Positions 52,221 to 61,239 of a stretch of 64,000 nt of DNA are shown piece by piece. Numbering within the stretch: position 1 is the stretch's first letter; every line of letters starts with the position of its first letter. This DNA comes from an uncultured Actinomycetes bacterium. Lineage in GTDB: Bacteria; Actinomycetota; Acidimicrobiia; Acidimicrobiales; Microtrichaceae. A program made the position numbers and the translations under genes. The notes under the pieces are model-generated. The model made no database searches. It was not told the origin of the DNA and worked only from the letters and a program-made list of their open reading frames with translations. The stretch covers positions 1 through 64,000 of the forward strand of contig CAINRS010000002.1 in assembly GCA_903852755.1 (NCBI GenBank), in the 5' to 3' direction.

Positions 52221-54410
52221 TTGGCCGAACACCCCGACCTGATCGCCGAGCAGGCGGCCATCGACCACGCCTACGAGTGCCTGGACCACATGCGGGACTC
52301 GGCCCGTGCCCGGCGCCGTCTCTACGACGACGGTCCCGGGGGGACCCACCAGGCCCGTCGCGAGCGGGACTTCGTCTGGGAGCAGGTCGAGGTGCGGCTC
52401 GAACAGCTCGACATCGGCGACCAGTCGCTCGTGTTCGGTCGGATCGACTTCGAGCCCACGGAGGAGCGGCCCTCCGCTGAGTCCTTCCGCATCGGTCGGG
52501 TCGCCGTGGCCGACGAGGACTTCAACCCGGTGGTGGTCGACTGGCGGGCTCCGATCGCCGAGGCGTTCTACCGGGCGACGGGACGTGACCCGATGGGACT
52601 GCGCCGGCGTCGCCACTTCGCCACCCGCGGCCGTCAGCTCCTCGGCATCGACGACGAGCTGTTCGGGTCGTCGGCCGCTGCGCTCGATCGGGGTCTGGTC
52701 GAGGGTCAGGGGGCGCTCATCTCGGCGCTCGAGGAGGCCCGCACCGGTCGGCTCTCCGACATCGTGGCCACCATCCAGGGTGAGCAGGACGTGGTGATCC
52801 GCTCGCCGCTGCCCGGGATCCTCGTCGTCCAGGGCGGCCCCGGGACGGGCAAGACGGTCGTGGCCCTGCACCGGGCGGCCTTCCTCCTCTACACCCACCG
52901 CTTCCCGCTCGAGGGGCAGGGTGTCCTCGTCGTCGGCCCCAACCGGGTCTTCCTCAACTACATCGAGCAGGTCCTGCCGTCGCTGGGCGAGGCGGGGGTG
53001 CAGATCGCCGTGCTCGCCGACCTGGTGCCGGGGATCCGGGCCGTGGGCCGCGACGAGGAGCCGGTGGCCCGGGTCAAGGGCGACCTCCGCATGATCGACG
53101 TCGTCGCCCGGGCGGTCCGCGATCGGGAGCGGGCGCTGCGCGAGCCGCTCCGCGTGCCCTACGGGGTGCAGTACCTCACACTCTCGGTCGACGAGTCGGC
53201 GGCGATCGTCGCCGATGCCCGCCGGCGGTTCCGCACCCACAACGCGGCCCGCCGCCACGTCGACCGACGCTTCTTCGAGGCGCTCGCCGCGTCGTCGAGG
53301 ACCGAGGACGAACCGTCGGTGGTCCGGGAGCGCACCCGTCACCTCACCGAGGTCCGCATGGCGCTCGAGCGCATGTGGCCGGTGCTCACCCCCTCGGAGC
53401 TGCTCAACGATCTCTACGGATCGCCGGGGCTGCTCCGGTCGGCGTGCGAACGCCACCTCTACCGGGAGGAGTGGACCCTGCTGGCCCGGCCGCGTCAGCC
53501 CGACGCCGGCCGGCTGGTGTTCACCCACGACGACGTCCCGCTCCTCGACGAGGCGCTCGAGCGCCTCGGCCCGTCGTCGAGACGCGGTCCGGCCGAGGTC
53601 CGCACGTACGGCCACATCGTGGTCGACGAGGCGCAGGACCTCTCGCCGATGCAGCTGCGCATGCTCGACCGTCGCTCGCTGAACGGTTCGATGACGATCG
53701 TCGGGGACATCGCGCAGGCCACCGGGGCGTGGGCGCACGACGACTGGTCGTCGGTGCTGGAACACCTGCCCGACCGACGGCCGCCGAGTTCGGCCGAGCT
53801 CCGCATCGGGTACCGGGTCCCGGGCCCGATCATGGACTTCGCCGCCCGGGTGCTGCCCCTGGCGGCGCCCGGTCTGGCTCCACCCGAGAGCATCCGTCGC
53901 TCGGGCGAACCCCCGGCCGTGGTCCCGACCGACGAGGTGTCGTTCGACCACGACGTCGTCGAACTCGTCCGGGGGGAGCTCGCCGCCGTCGAGCCGGGGA
54001 ACCTGGCGGTCGTGGTGCCCCGGACGTTGGTGGACCGGGTCGCTGCGGCGCTCGAGGCGGCCGACGTGCCGTTCGGCCTGGCCAACCGGCAGGGGCTCGA
54101 GCAGGAGGTCACGCTCGTCCCGATCTGGCTGGTCAAGGGACTCGAGCTCGACGGGGTGGTCGTCGTGGAACCGGCGGCGATCCTCGAGGAGGAGGCCCGC
54201 GGCGGCCAGGCGCTCTACGTGGCGCTCACGCGGTCGACCAAGCGGCTCGCGGTGCTGCACGCCCGACCGCTCCCCGACGTGCTCCGGGACGCCGGTGCGG
54301 CCGGGTCAGGTGGTGACGGGTCAGGTGGTGACGAGGATCCGCTCCGAGGCGAACGCACCGATGCCCACGTGGCGACCCTCGATCTCGACGGTGGCCGTCC
54401 CGTCGGGTGA
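52221..54410 (+). CDS. helD: HelD/HelR-type superfamily 1 helicase (RNA polymerase recycling factor)
   Basis: A 729-residue UvrD-related ATPase with the HelD layout. The N-terminal arm (1-90) is helical, then a SFRIGRVAVADEDFNPVVVDWRAPIAEAFYRAT segment, Walker A GGPGTGKT at 205-212, a motif DEAQDLSPMQLRML and a C-terminal YVALTRSTKRL. HelD/HelR removes RNA polymerase from stalled or antibiotic-blocked complexes. The start TTG 52221 has GAGG about 9 bases upstream. Its final 30 codons overlap the convergent DtxR-type gene by 90 bp. Confidence 0.87.
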   Translation: MAEHPDLIAEQAAIDHAYECLDHMRDSARARRRLYDDGPGGTHQARRERDFVWEQVEVRLEQLDIGDQSLVFGRIDFEPTEERPSAESFRIGRVAVADEDFNPVVVDWRAPIAEAFYRATGRDPMGLRRRRHFATRGRQLLGIDDELFGSSAAALDRGLVEGQGALISALEEARTGRLSDIVATIQGEQDVVIRSPLPGILVVQGGPGTGKTVVALHRAAFLLYTHRFPLEGQGVLVVGPNRVFLNYIEQVLPSLGEAGVQIAVLADLVPGIRAVGRDEEPVARVKGDLRMIDVVARAVRDRERALREPLRVPYGVQYLTLSVDESAAIVADARRRFRTHNAARRHVDRRFFEALAASSRTEDEPSVVRERTRHLTEVRMALERMWPVLTPSELLNDLYGSPGLLRSACERHLYREEWTLLARPRQPDAGRLVFTHDDVPLLDEALERLGPSSRRGPAEVRTYGHIVVDEAQDLSPMQLRMLDRRSLNGSMTIVGDIAQATGAWAHDDWSSVLEHLPDRRPPSSAELRIGYRVPGPIMDFAARVLPLAAPGLAPPESIRRSGEPPAVVPTDEVSFDHDVVELVRGELAAVEPGNLAVVVPRTLVDRVAAALEAADVPFGLANRQGLEQEVTLVPIWLVKGLELDGVVVVEPAAILEEEARGGQALYVALTRSTKRLAVLHARPLPDVLRDAGAAGSGGDGSGGDEDPLRGERTDAHVATLDLDGGRPVG
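54304..54333. repeat. Direct 15-bp duplication in the convergent overlap
   Basis: GGGTCAGGTGGTGAC occurs twice in a row. It adds Ser/Gly residues near the end of the helicase, and the DtxR stop codon (TCA on the plus strand) lies in the second copy. Confidence 0.9.
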
Positions 54411-54992
54411 CAGGGCGGTGAGGACCCCGCGACGACCGGGGAGCACCTCGTTGGACTCGAGGAAGTCGAGCAGTCCCGGGGTGAACTCGAGCTCCTCCGG
54501 GATCCGTGTCACGGTGAACGACGTCCCGATCTGGGTGGCGGACAGGGCCTGCACGGACGGCGCGTCGTAGTCGGCACCGGGGATCGGGTTCCCGTGCGGG
54601 CAGGTGGTCGGTTCGCCGAGGACCCGGACGAGCGCCTCCTCGACCGGGGTGGAGATCACGTGCTCCCACTTGCCGGCCTCGTTGTGGGCCTCGGACCACG
54701 ACAGGCCGAGCACGTCGGTCAGGAACCGTTCGGCGAGACGGTGCCGTCGCACGACCCGCTCGGCGAGGGTGCGGCCGGTCTCGGTCAACGTGATGCTGCG
54801 GCCCACGTCGATCAGTCCGTCGGACTCGAGTCGGCGGATCATCTCCGAGACCGCCGGACGCGACACCTCGAGCCGTTCGGCGATGCGGGCCTGGATGACC
54901 TCGATGTCGTCCTCGTGGAGCTCCCAGATGACCTCGCAGTACTCCTCGGCTGCGGGGTGGAACTCGCCTCGTCGCGACGGGTTGGACGGCAC
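54321..54992 (-). CDS. DtxR/MntR-type metal-dependent repressor
   Basis: A 223-residue repressor: winged helix (about 10-75), dimerisation/metal domain (about 76-140) and SH3-like FeoA-type C-terminal domain. It follows DtxR closely (HRLAERFLTDVLG, HNEAGKWEHVIS, HGNPIPG), but two DtxR ligands are changed: the equivalent of M10 is Glu and of C102 is Gly, while H79, E83, H98, E105 and H106 are kept. A manganese-type regulator is more likely than a DtxR/IdeR iron regulator. GTG 54992 has TAGGCT 6 bases upstream. The lhr promoter overlaps it. Confidence 0.85.
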   Translation of the reverse strand: MPSNPSRRGEFHPAAEEYCEVIWELHEDDIEVIQARIAERLEVSRPAVSEMIRRLESDGLIDVGRSITLTETGRTLAERVVRRHRLAERFLTDVLGLSWSEAHNEAGKWEHVISTPVEEALVRVLGEPTTCPHGNPIPGADYDAPSVQALSATQIGTSFTVTRIPEELEFTPGLLDFLESNEVLPGRRGVLTALSPDGTATVEIEGRHVGIGAFASERILVTT

Positions 54993-54998
54993 GGAGGC

Positions 54999-55008
54999 AG
55001 CCTACGCT
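54999..55008. promoter_or_regulatory. Overlapping divergent -10 elements of dtxR-like gene and lhr
   Basis: AGCCTACGCT contains TAGGCT on the minus strand (55004-54999), 6 bases before GTG 54992, and TACGCT on the plus strand (55003-55008), 7 bases before GTG 55016. They share the two bases TA, so the two promoters should exclude each other. Confidence 0.5.
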
Positions 55009-55015
55009 CCCTCCC

Positions 55016-58000
55016 GTGCCCGCCGCCGAGCCGCTCGCGGGGTGCTCCCCGGCGACCGGCCGGTGGTTCACCCGGACCTTCGGTGCCCCGACCGACGCGC
55101 AGTCGGCGGCGTGGGAACCGATCTCCCGGGGTGAGCACACCCTGCTGTGCGCCCCGACGGGTTCAGGCAAGACCTTGGCGGCCTTCCTCGGTGCGATCGA
55201 CCGGCTGGGGTCGCGACCCGAGCCGGTCGGCGGGACGTCGGTCGTCTACGTGTCACCCCTCCGGGCGCTCGCGACCGACGTCGAGCGGAACCTGCGGGCA
55301 CCCCTGCGGGGCATCGCGCTCACCGCCGAGCGGTCCGGGGAGTCGTTCCGTCCACCGACCGTCGGCGTGCGCACCGGCGACACGTCCGCCGCCGGTCGAC
55401 GCGAGCTGCAACGGCACCCGCCCGAGATCCTGATCACGACGCCGGAGTCGCTCTACCTGATGCTGACCTCGCAGGTGCGATCGTCGCTCGCCGCCGTCGA
55501 ACTCGTCATCGTCGACGAGATCCACGCCCTGGCACCGACCAAGCGCGGAGCGCACCTGGCGATCAGCCTCGAGCGGCTCGAGCACCTGGTCCGCTCCGCG
55601 GGCGTGGCCCCGGACCCGGTCCGGCAGGCGGCGGTCCAGCGGGTCGGCCTGTCGGCGACGCAGCGACCGCTCGAGGTGGTCGGCCACTTCCTCGCCGGGA
55701 ACCAGACCGACGGCATCGTCGGCGGCGACGGGACCGACGTCCTCGGGCCGACGCCCAGGCCGGTCACGGTGGTCGACGCCGGGGTCACCAAGCAGCTCGA
55801 CCTGCGGGTGGTGACGGCCCTCGAGGACCTGTCGACCATCGGCGAGGTGGTCGACGAACCGACGTCGGGTCCGGCCGCCGCCGGTCCGGTCCGGCGGTCG
55901 ATCTGGCCGTCGGTGCACGAGCTGCTGCTCGACGAGGTCCACGCGCACCGCTCCACGCTCGTGTTCGTCAACGCCCGACGTCTCGCCGAGCGCCTCGCCA
56001 GCCGCCTCAACGAGCTCGACGTGGAACGTCAGGGCGGCGATCCGGAGGACGGGGCTCCGCTCCCGGAGCTGGTGCGCGCCCACCACGGTTCGTTGTCGAA
56101 GGAGCGGCGGACCGTCGTGGAGGACGAGCTCAAGCGGGGTGAGGTGCGGGGCCTCGTGGCCACCAGCTCGCTCGAGCTCGGGATCGACATGGGGGCGATC
56201 GACGCGGTCGTGCAGGTCGCCTCGCCCGGGTCGGTCGCCTCGGGCCTGCAGCGCGTCGGGCGGGCCGGGCACCAGGTCGGGGCCGCGAGCCGGGGGACGA
56301 TCTTCCCGACGCACCGGGCCGATCTGCTCGAGTGCGCTGTCGTCGCCGAGCGCATGCTCGCCGGTGAGATTGAGGCGACCCGCTTCCCGGAGCGTCCGCT
56401 CGACGTGGTCGCGCAGCAGGTCGTCGCAGCGTGCGCCCTCAACGACTGGGACGTCGACGCCCTGCACCGACTGGTGCTCGGCGCCGCCAACACCGGCACG
56501 CTGTCCCGGGCCGCGTTCACCGCGACGTTGGACATGCTCGACGGGCGCTACCCGTCCGAGGAGTTCGCCGAGCTGCGTCCGCGCATCGTGTGGGACCGGG
56601 CCACGGGGGTGGTGCGCGGTCGGCCCGGCGCACAGCGGCTGGCGGTGACCTCGGGGGGAACGATCCCCGACCGGGGCCTGTACGGGGTCTTCCTGGCGGA
56701 CGGCACCCGGGTGGGTGAGCTCGACGAGGAGATGGTCCACGAGTCCCGGGTGGGCGAGGTGTTCCTGCTCGGTGCGTCGTCGTGGCGGATCGAGGACATC
56801 ACCTTCGAGCGGGTCGTGGTCTCGCCGGCGCCCGGTGTTCCCGGTCGCATGCCGTTCTGGCACGGCGACGGACCCGGTCGTGACGCGTCGCTCGGACGGG
56901 CGCTCGGGGAGTTCGTCCGGCGGGTTCGGAACCAGCCGGCCCCCGAGGCGGTCGCGTCGCTCGTCGCCGGAGCGGCCCTCGACGAGGTCGCGGCGACCAA
57001 CGTGGTGGCGTACCTCGACGAACAGGCACGGGCGACCGGGGTCGTCCCCGACGACCGCACGGTCGTCGTCGAGCGCTTCCGTGACGAGATCGGGGACTGG
57101 CGGGTGTGCATCCACTCGCCGTTCGGTGCCCGGGTGCACGCGCCGTGGGCCGCCGTGGTGCAGGCCCGGCTCGTCGAGCACTTCGACGAACTCGGCGGTG
57201 ACGCACTCGCCGTCGAGGTCATCTGGTCCGACGACGGGATCGTCGTCCGGCTCCCCGAGGCGGCTACCGACCTGCCCGTGGAGCTGCTGTGCCCGGATCC
57301 CGAGGACGTCGAGTCCGAGCTGCTCGCCGTCCTGCCGACGACCGGGGTCTTCGCCGCACGGTTCCGGGAGTGCGCCGCCCGGGCGCTCCTGTTGCCCCGG
57401 CGCCGCCCGGACCGCCGCACCCCGCTGTGGCAGCAGCGGCAGCGGGCCGGCGACCTGCTCGCCGTTGCGACCCGGTACCCCTCGTTCCCGATCCTGCTCG
57501 AGGCCACCCGGGAGTGCTGCGCCGACGCCTACGACCTCCCGGCGCTGCGCCGTCTGCTCGGTGAGGTGCGGGACCGGACCGTCCGGGTGGTGTCGGTGGA
57601 CACCGCCGTGCCGTCACCGTTCGCCCGGTCGTTGCTGTTCGGTTGGGTGTCGGTGTTCATGTACTCGGGTGACGCGCCCCTGGCGGAGCGTCGGGCTGCG
57701 GCGCTGACGCTCGACCGGGAGCTGCTGCGCGACCTGCTCGGCACCGAGGAACTGCGCGACCTCCTCGACGGCGAGGTGGTCGACCTGGTGGGCCGGGAGC
57801 TGCAGTGGCGGACCGACGGCCGCCGGGCGGCCGACGTGGAGGCGTTCGCGGACCTGGTCAGGACCATCGGCCCGGTGCCCGTCGTGGGTGTCGAGGAACG
57901 CACCACCGTCGACGCGGTGACGGTCACCGCGTGGATCGACGAGCTCGTCCGCGACCGCCGGGCCGTCGTCGTCGCCATCGCCGGGGCGCCGCACGTCGCG

Positions 58001-59566
58001 GCGGCAGCCGACGCCGGCAGGCTGCGCGACGCGCTCGGCGTGGTGGTCCCGGCGGGCCTGCCGACCGAGGACCTCGCCGAGGTGCCGACACCGCTGCTGG
58101 ACCTCGTCGAGCGGCACGCACGGACGAACGCGCCGTTCACGGTGGACGAGGTGACGCAGCGGTTCGGCGTCGGTGGCGAGGTGGTCGAGCTCGCCCTGGG
58201 GGAACTCCGGACCCGCGGCCGGGTCGTCGACGGTGACTTCACACCGGGCCGTTCCGAGCCCGAGTGGTGCGACGTCGACGTGCTGCGTCGGTTGCGACGC
58301 CGGTCTCTGGCGGCGCTGCGCGACGAGGTCGCCCCCGTCGACGGGGCGGCGCTCGGTCTGTTCCTCCCGCAGTGGCAGGGGATCGGCCGGTCCGGGACGG
58401 CGTCGCTCGTCGACGCGGTGGGGCAGCTCCAGGGGGCGCCGCTCCCGGCGTCGGCGTTCGAGTCCGAGATCCTGGCGGCGCGCGCCGGCGGTCCCGTCGG
58501 CGCCACCCTGGACGACTGGTGTGCGTCCGGTGACCTGGTGTGGCTGGGGGCGGGTTCCGTCGGACCCGAGGACGGCCGGGTGGTGCTGGCGTGGCGCGAC
58601 ACCGTGGCCGCGCTCGTCGACCCTCCGGCTCCGCCCGACGACGACGGTCCGCTGCAGGAGGTCCTGCGGACGCACCTGTGCGAACGCGGCGCGTCGTTCT
58701 TCCCCGACCTGCTCGCCGCCGCCGCCACGGTCGGCTCGGTGACACCGGACGAGGTGCTCGAGGCGCTCTGGGACCTGGTCTGGCGGGGTGAGGTCACCAA
58801 CGACTCGCTCGCCCCGCTCCGGGCCCGGGTGGCCCGCGGTGGTCGCAACCGCCGGCGACGATCCGGACCGGGACCGGCGCTGCGGAGCCTCCGTCGGGCG
58901 GGACCGCCGGCGGGGGCCGGCCGGTGGTCCTCGACGGCACCGTTGTTCGTGACCGCACCACCCGCCACGGAGCGGGCGCTCGCCCGGGCGACGCAACTGC
59001 TCGACCGCTACGGGATCCTGACCAGGGAGATGCCCCTCGCCGAGGGGGTCGCCGGCGGGTTCGCCGGGGTGTACCCGGTCCTGCGCACCCTCGAGGAGCG
59101 CGGCCAGGTCCGACGCGGGTACTTCGTCGAGGGACTCGGTGGCGCCCAGTTCGCGCAGCCGGGCGCCGTCGACCGGCTCCGGGCCCCGGCGTCCCCGACG
59201 GTGCTCGTCCTGTCGGCGGTCGACCCGGCGCAACCGTGGGGCGCGGCGCTCCCGTGGCCGCGCGTCGAGGGGGGGCGGGGACCGTCCCGGACCGTCGGCG
59301 CCCGGGTCGTGCTCGTCGACGGTTCGCTCCGTGCGTTCGTCGAACGTGGTGGTCGGCGGCTGATGGTGTTCGACGATCCGCAGCAGCCGGAGGTGCGGCC
59401 GCAGCGGTGGGCGGACGCCCTCGTCGGACTGGTCGACGACGGGCGGGTCGACCGGCTCCGGATCGAGACCGTCGACGGAGTCCCGGCGGCGACCTCACCG
59501 TGGGCGCCGGCCCTGCGGGCGGCCGGGTTCGTCGACGGCTACCACGGGCTGTCGGTCGGGACGTGA
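55016..59566 (+). CDS. lhr: Lhr-type ATP-dependent DNA/RNA helicase
   Basis: A 1516-residue superfamily 2 helicase with family-typical length. The core has Walker A APTGSGKT at 46-53, DEIH at 167-170, SATQRPLEVVGHF, then TSSLELGIDMGAIDAVVQVASPGSVASGLQRVGRAGH (motifs V and VI). A Lhr-specific winged-helix domain and a long C-terminal region (about 870-1516) follow. It is a DNA repair helicase in mycobacteria. The nei2-like glycosylase is next but one gene downstream, as in mycobacteria where they are neighbours. GTG 55016 is preceded by TACGCT with a 7-base gap. Confidence 0.95.
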   Translation: MPAAEPLAGCSPATGRWFTRTFGAPTDAQSAAWEPISRGEHTLLCAPTGSGKTLAAFLGAIDRLGSRPEPVGGTSVVYVSPLRALATDVERNLRAPLRGIALTAERSGESFRPPTVGVRTGDTSAAGRRELQRHPPEILITTPESLYLMLTSQVRSSLAAVELVIVDEIHALAPTKRGAHLAISLERLEHLVRSAGVAPDPVRQAAVQRVGLSATQRPLEVVGHFLAGNQTDGIVGGDGTDVLGPTPRPVTVVDAGVTKQLDLRVVTALEDLSTIGEVVDEPTSGPAAAGPVRRSIWPSVHELLLDEVHAHRSTLVFVNARRLAERLASRLNELDVERQGGDPEDGAPLPELVRAHHGSLSKERRTVVEDELKRGEVRGLVATSSLELGIDMGAIDAVVQVASPGSVASGLQRVGRAGHQVGAASRGTIFPTHRADLLECAVVAERMLAGEIEATRFPERPLDVVAQQVVAACALNDWDVDALHRLVLGAANTGTLSRAAFTATLDMLDGRYPSEEFAELRPRIVWDRATGVVRGRPGAQRLAVTSGGTIPDRGLYGVFLADGTRVGELDEEMVHESRVGEVFLLGASSWRIEDITFERVVVSPAPGVPGRMPFWHGDGPGRDASLGRALGEFVRRVRNQPAPEAVASLVAGAALDEVAATNVVAYLDEQARATGVVPDDRTVVVERFRDEIGDWRVCIHSPFGARVHAPWAAVVQARLVEHFDELGGDALAVEVIWSDDGIVVRLPEAATDLPVELLCPDPEDVESELLAVLPTTGVFAARFRECAARALLLPRRRPDRRTPLWQQRQRAGDLLAVATRYPSFPILLEATRECCADAYDLPALRRLLGEVRDRTVRVVSVDTAVPSPFARSLLFGWVSVFMYSGDAPLAERRAAALTLDRELLRDLLGTEELRDLLDGEVVDLVGRELQWRTDGRRAADVEAFADLVRTIGPVPVVGVEERTTVDAVTVTAWIDELVRDRRAVVVAIAGAPHVAAAADAGRLRDALGVVVPAGLPTEDLAEVPTPLLDLVERHARTNAPFTVDEVTQRFGVGGEVVELALGELRTRGRVVDGDFTPGRSEPEWCDVDVLRRLRRRSLAALRDEVAPVDGAALGLFLPQWQGIGRSGTASLVDAVGQLQGAPLPASAFESEILAARAGGPVGATLDDWCASGDLVWLGAGSVGPEDGRVVLAWRDTVAALVDPPAPPDDDGPLQEVLRTHLCERGASFFPDLLAAAATVGSVTPDEVLEALWDLVWRGEVTNDSLAPLRARVARGGRNRRRRSGPGPALRSLRRAGPPAGAGRWSSTAPLFVTAPPATERALARATQLLDRYGILTREMPLAEGVAGGFAGVYPVLRTLEERGQVRRGYFVEGLGGAQFAQPGAVDRLRAPASPTVLVLSAVDPAQPWGAALPWPRVEGGRGPSRTVGARVVLVDGSLRAFVERGGRRLMVFDDPQQPEVRPQRWADALVGLVDDGRVDRLRIETVDGVPAATSPWAPALRAAGFVDGYHGLSVGT

Positions 59567-59585
59567 ACGGGTACGGTCACCTGCC

Positions 59586-60428
59586 ATGACCGATCGCAAC
59601 CGCCGTTTCGAGGACCGGGTGGTGTTCATCTCCGGTGTCGCCCGGGGTCAGGGACGCAACCACGCCGTGCGGTTCGCCGAGGAGGGAGCGCACATCGTCG
59701 GGTTCGACCTGTGCGCCGACGTGGAGCACGCCCCGTACCCGCTCGCCACCGAGGACGACCTCGCCGAGACCGTCCGGCTCGTCGAGCAGGCCGGAGGCGC
59801 CATGCACGCCGAGGTGGCCGACGTCCGCGAGTGGGACGCGGTCAAGCGTGTCGCCCGGGCGGGCCTCGAGCGCTTCGGCCGGATCGACGTGGTGCTCGCC
59901 AACGCCGGCACCTACGCGCCGATGCCGGTCCAGTTCGTCCCCGCCGACAGCTGGAACGAGACGATCGACATCAACCTCACGGGGGTGTTCCACACGGTCA
60001 AGGCGGGGATCAGGACGATGATCGAGCGGAACGAGGGCGGTGCGGTGATCATCACCTCGTCGACCGCCGGGCTGAAGGGGTTCTACGGTGCCCCTGCGTA
60101 CAACGCGGCCAAGCACGGGGTGGTGGGTCTCATGCGGTCGCTCGCGCTCGAGCTCGCGCCCAACATGATCCGGGTCAACAGCGTGCACCCCACCTCGGTC
60201 GGGACGCCGATGATCCTCAACGAGGTGTTCCCCAAGCTCGTGCGCATGGACCTGCCCGATGCCGGGGTCGACGACGCCGCGGAGTTCCTGCGCACCATGC
60301 AGCCGATGGACGTCCCGTGGGTCGAGCCCGACGACATCACCAACGTGGTGTTGTTCCTCGCCTCGGACGAGGCTCGGTACATCACCGGCTCGACGATCCC
60401 GGTGGACGCCGGAGCGCTCCAGAAGTAG
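59586..60428 (+). CDS. Mycofactocin-type short-chain dehydrogenase/reductase
   Basis: A 280-residue SDR with the NAD-binding GVARGQGRNHA at 17-27, the NAG motif ANAG near 105-108, catalytic S159, Y172 and K176 (YNAAK), and the C-terminal SDEARYITGSTIPVDAGA. The GVARGQGR opening with an insertion after the first strand (CADVEHAPYPLAT) is the pattern of mycofactocin-coupled SDRs that keep NADH bound; the mft genes are not in the window. The substrate is unknown. TACGGT lies 8 bases before the ATG. The nei2 gene follows after 2 bp. Confidence 0.87.
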   Translation: MTDRNRRFEDRVVFISGVARGQGRNHAVRFAEEGAHIVGFDLCADVEHAPYPLATEDDLAETVRLVEQAGGAMHAEVADVREWDAVKRVARAGLERFGRIDVVLANAGTYAPMPVQFVPADSWNETIDINLTGVFHTVKAGIRTMIERNEGGAVIITSSTAGLKGFYGAPAYNAAKHGVVGLMRSLALELAPNMIRVNSVHPTSVGTPMILNEVFPKLVRMDLPDAGVDDAAEFLRTMQPMDVPWVEPDDITNVVLFLASDEARYITGSTIPVDAGALQK

Positions 60429-60430
60429 CG

Positions 60431-61231
60431 GTGCCCGAGGGCGACACGCTCTGGAGGACGGCGGCCCGGCTCCGCCCCGCCCTGGTCGGCCGCGAGGTCG
60501 TGGCGGTGGAGACCCCGCGCGCGGTGGGACCCGCGGCGTCCCCGGGTGAACGGATCGTCGAGGTCCGGGCGGTCGGCAAGCACCTGCTGGTGGACTGCTC
60601 GGGTGGTTCGACGCTGCGGACCCACCTGCGCATGACCGGGAGCTGGCACCTGTACCGGCCAGGTGAGCGCTGGCGGAAGCCGCGTCACCGCCTCGTCGCC
60701 CGCATCGCGGTCGCCGAGTGGGAGGCGGTGTGCTTCTCGGCCCCGATCGTCGAGTGGTGCAGCACCCGCTCCCTGGCGCAGCGATCGGGTCCGCTCGGCC
60801 ACCTCGGTCCCGACCTGTGCCGGGCGGACTCGGCTGCACCCGAGGTCGTGTCGGACTGCGTGGACCGCATGTCGATGCTCGATCCCGGCACCCCGATCGG
60901 CGACGTGCTGTTGGACCAGCGGGTCGCCTGCGGGGTGGGGAACGTCTACCGGTCCGAGGTCTGCTGGGCGGAACGGATCCACCCGTGGACCCCGCTCGAC
61001 CGGGTCGCACCCGAGCACCGGACGCGGTTGGTGGCCTGCGCCGGGCGACTGCTGCGGGCCAACCTGGGCCCGGGGCGACGGACCACCGTGTCGGGTGGTC
61101 TGGCCGTCTACGGACGCCGCGGCGCACCCTGCCCCCGATGCGGCGCCACGGTCGAGTCCGGTGTGGGGGGAGCCCTGGGTCGGGTGGCCTCCTGGTGCCC
61201 GCAGTGCCAGCCGCCCCCCGGGCGTGGTTGA
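60431..61231 (+). CDS. nei2: Endonuclease VIII-like DNA glycosylase (Nei2)
   Basis: Removes oxidised pyrimidines from DNA. The 266-residue protein begins with PEGDTLWR, where the Pro after the initiator Met is the catalytic nucleophile and Glu the next catalytic residue. The middle has LRTHLRMTGSWHLY and LLDQRVACGVGNVYRSEVCW (helix-two-turn-helix). A C-terminal zinc finger uses CPRC and CPQC. GTG 60431 starts 2 bp after the SDR stop. Together with lhr two genes upstream it forms a repair neighbourhood. Confidence 0.92.
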   Translation: MPEGDTLWRTAARLRPALVGREVVAVETPRAVGPAASPGERIVEVRAVGKHLLVDCSGGSTLRTHLRMTGSWHLYRPGERWRKPRHRLVARIAVAEWEAVCFSAPIVEWCSTRSLAQRSGPLGHLGPDLCRADSAAPEVVSDCVDRMSMLDPGTPIGDVLLDQRVACGVGNVYRSEVCWAERIHPWTPLDRVAPEHRTRLVACAGRLLRANLGPGRRTTVSGGLAVYGRRGAPCPRCGATVESGVGGALGRVASWCPQCQPPPGRG

Positions 61232-61239
61232 CTCCGGCC

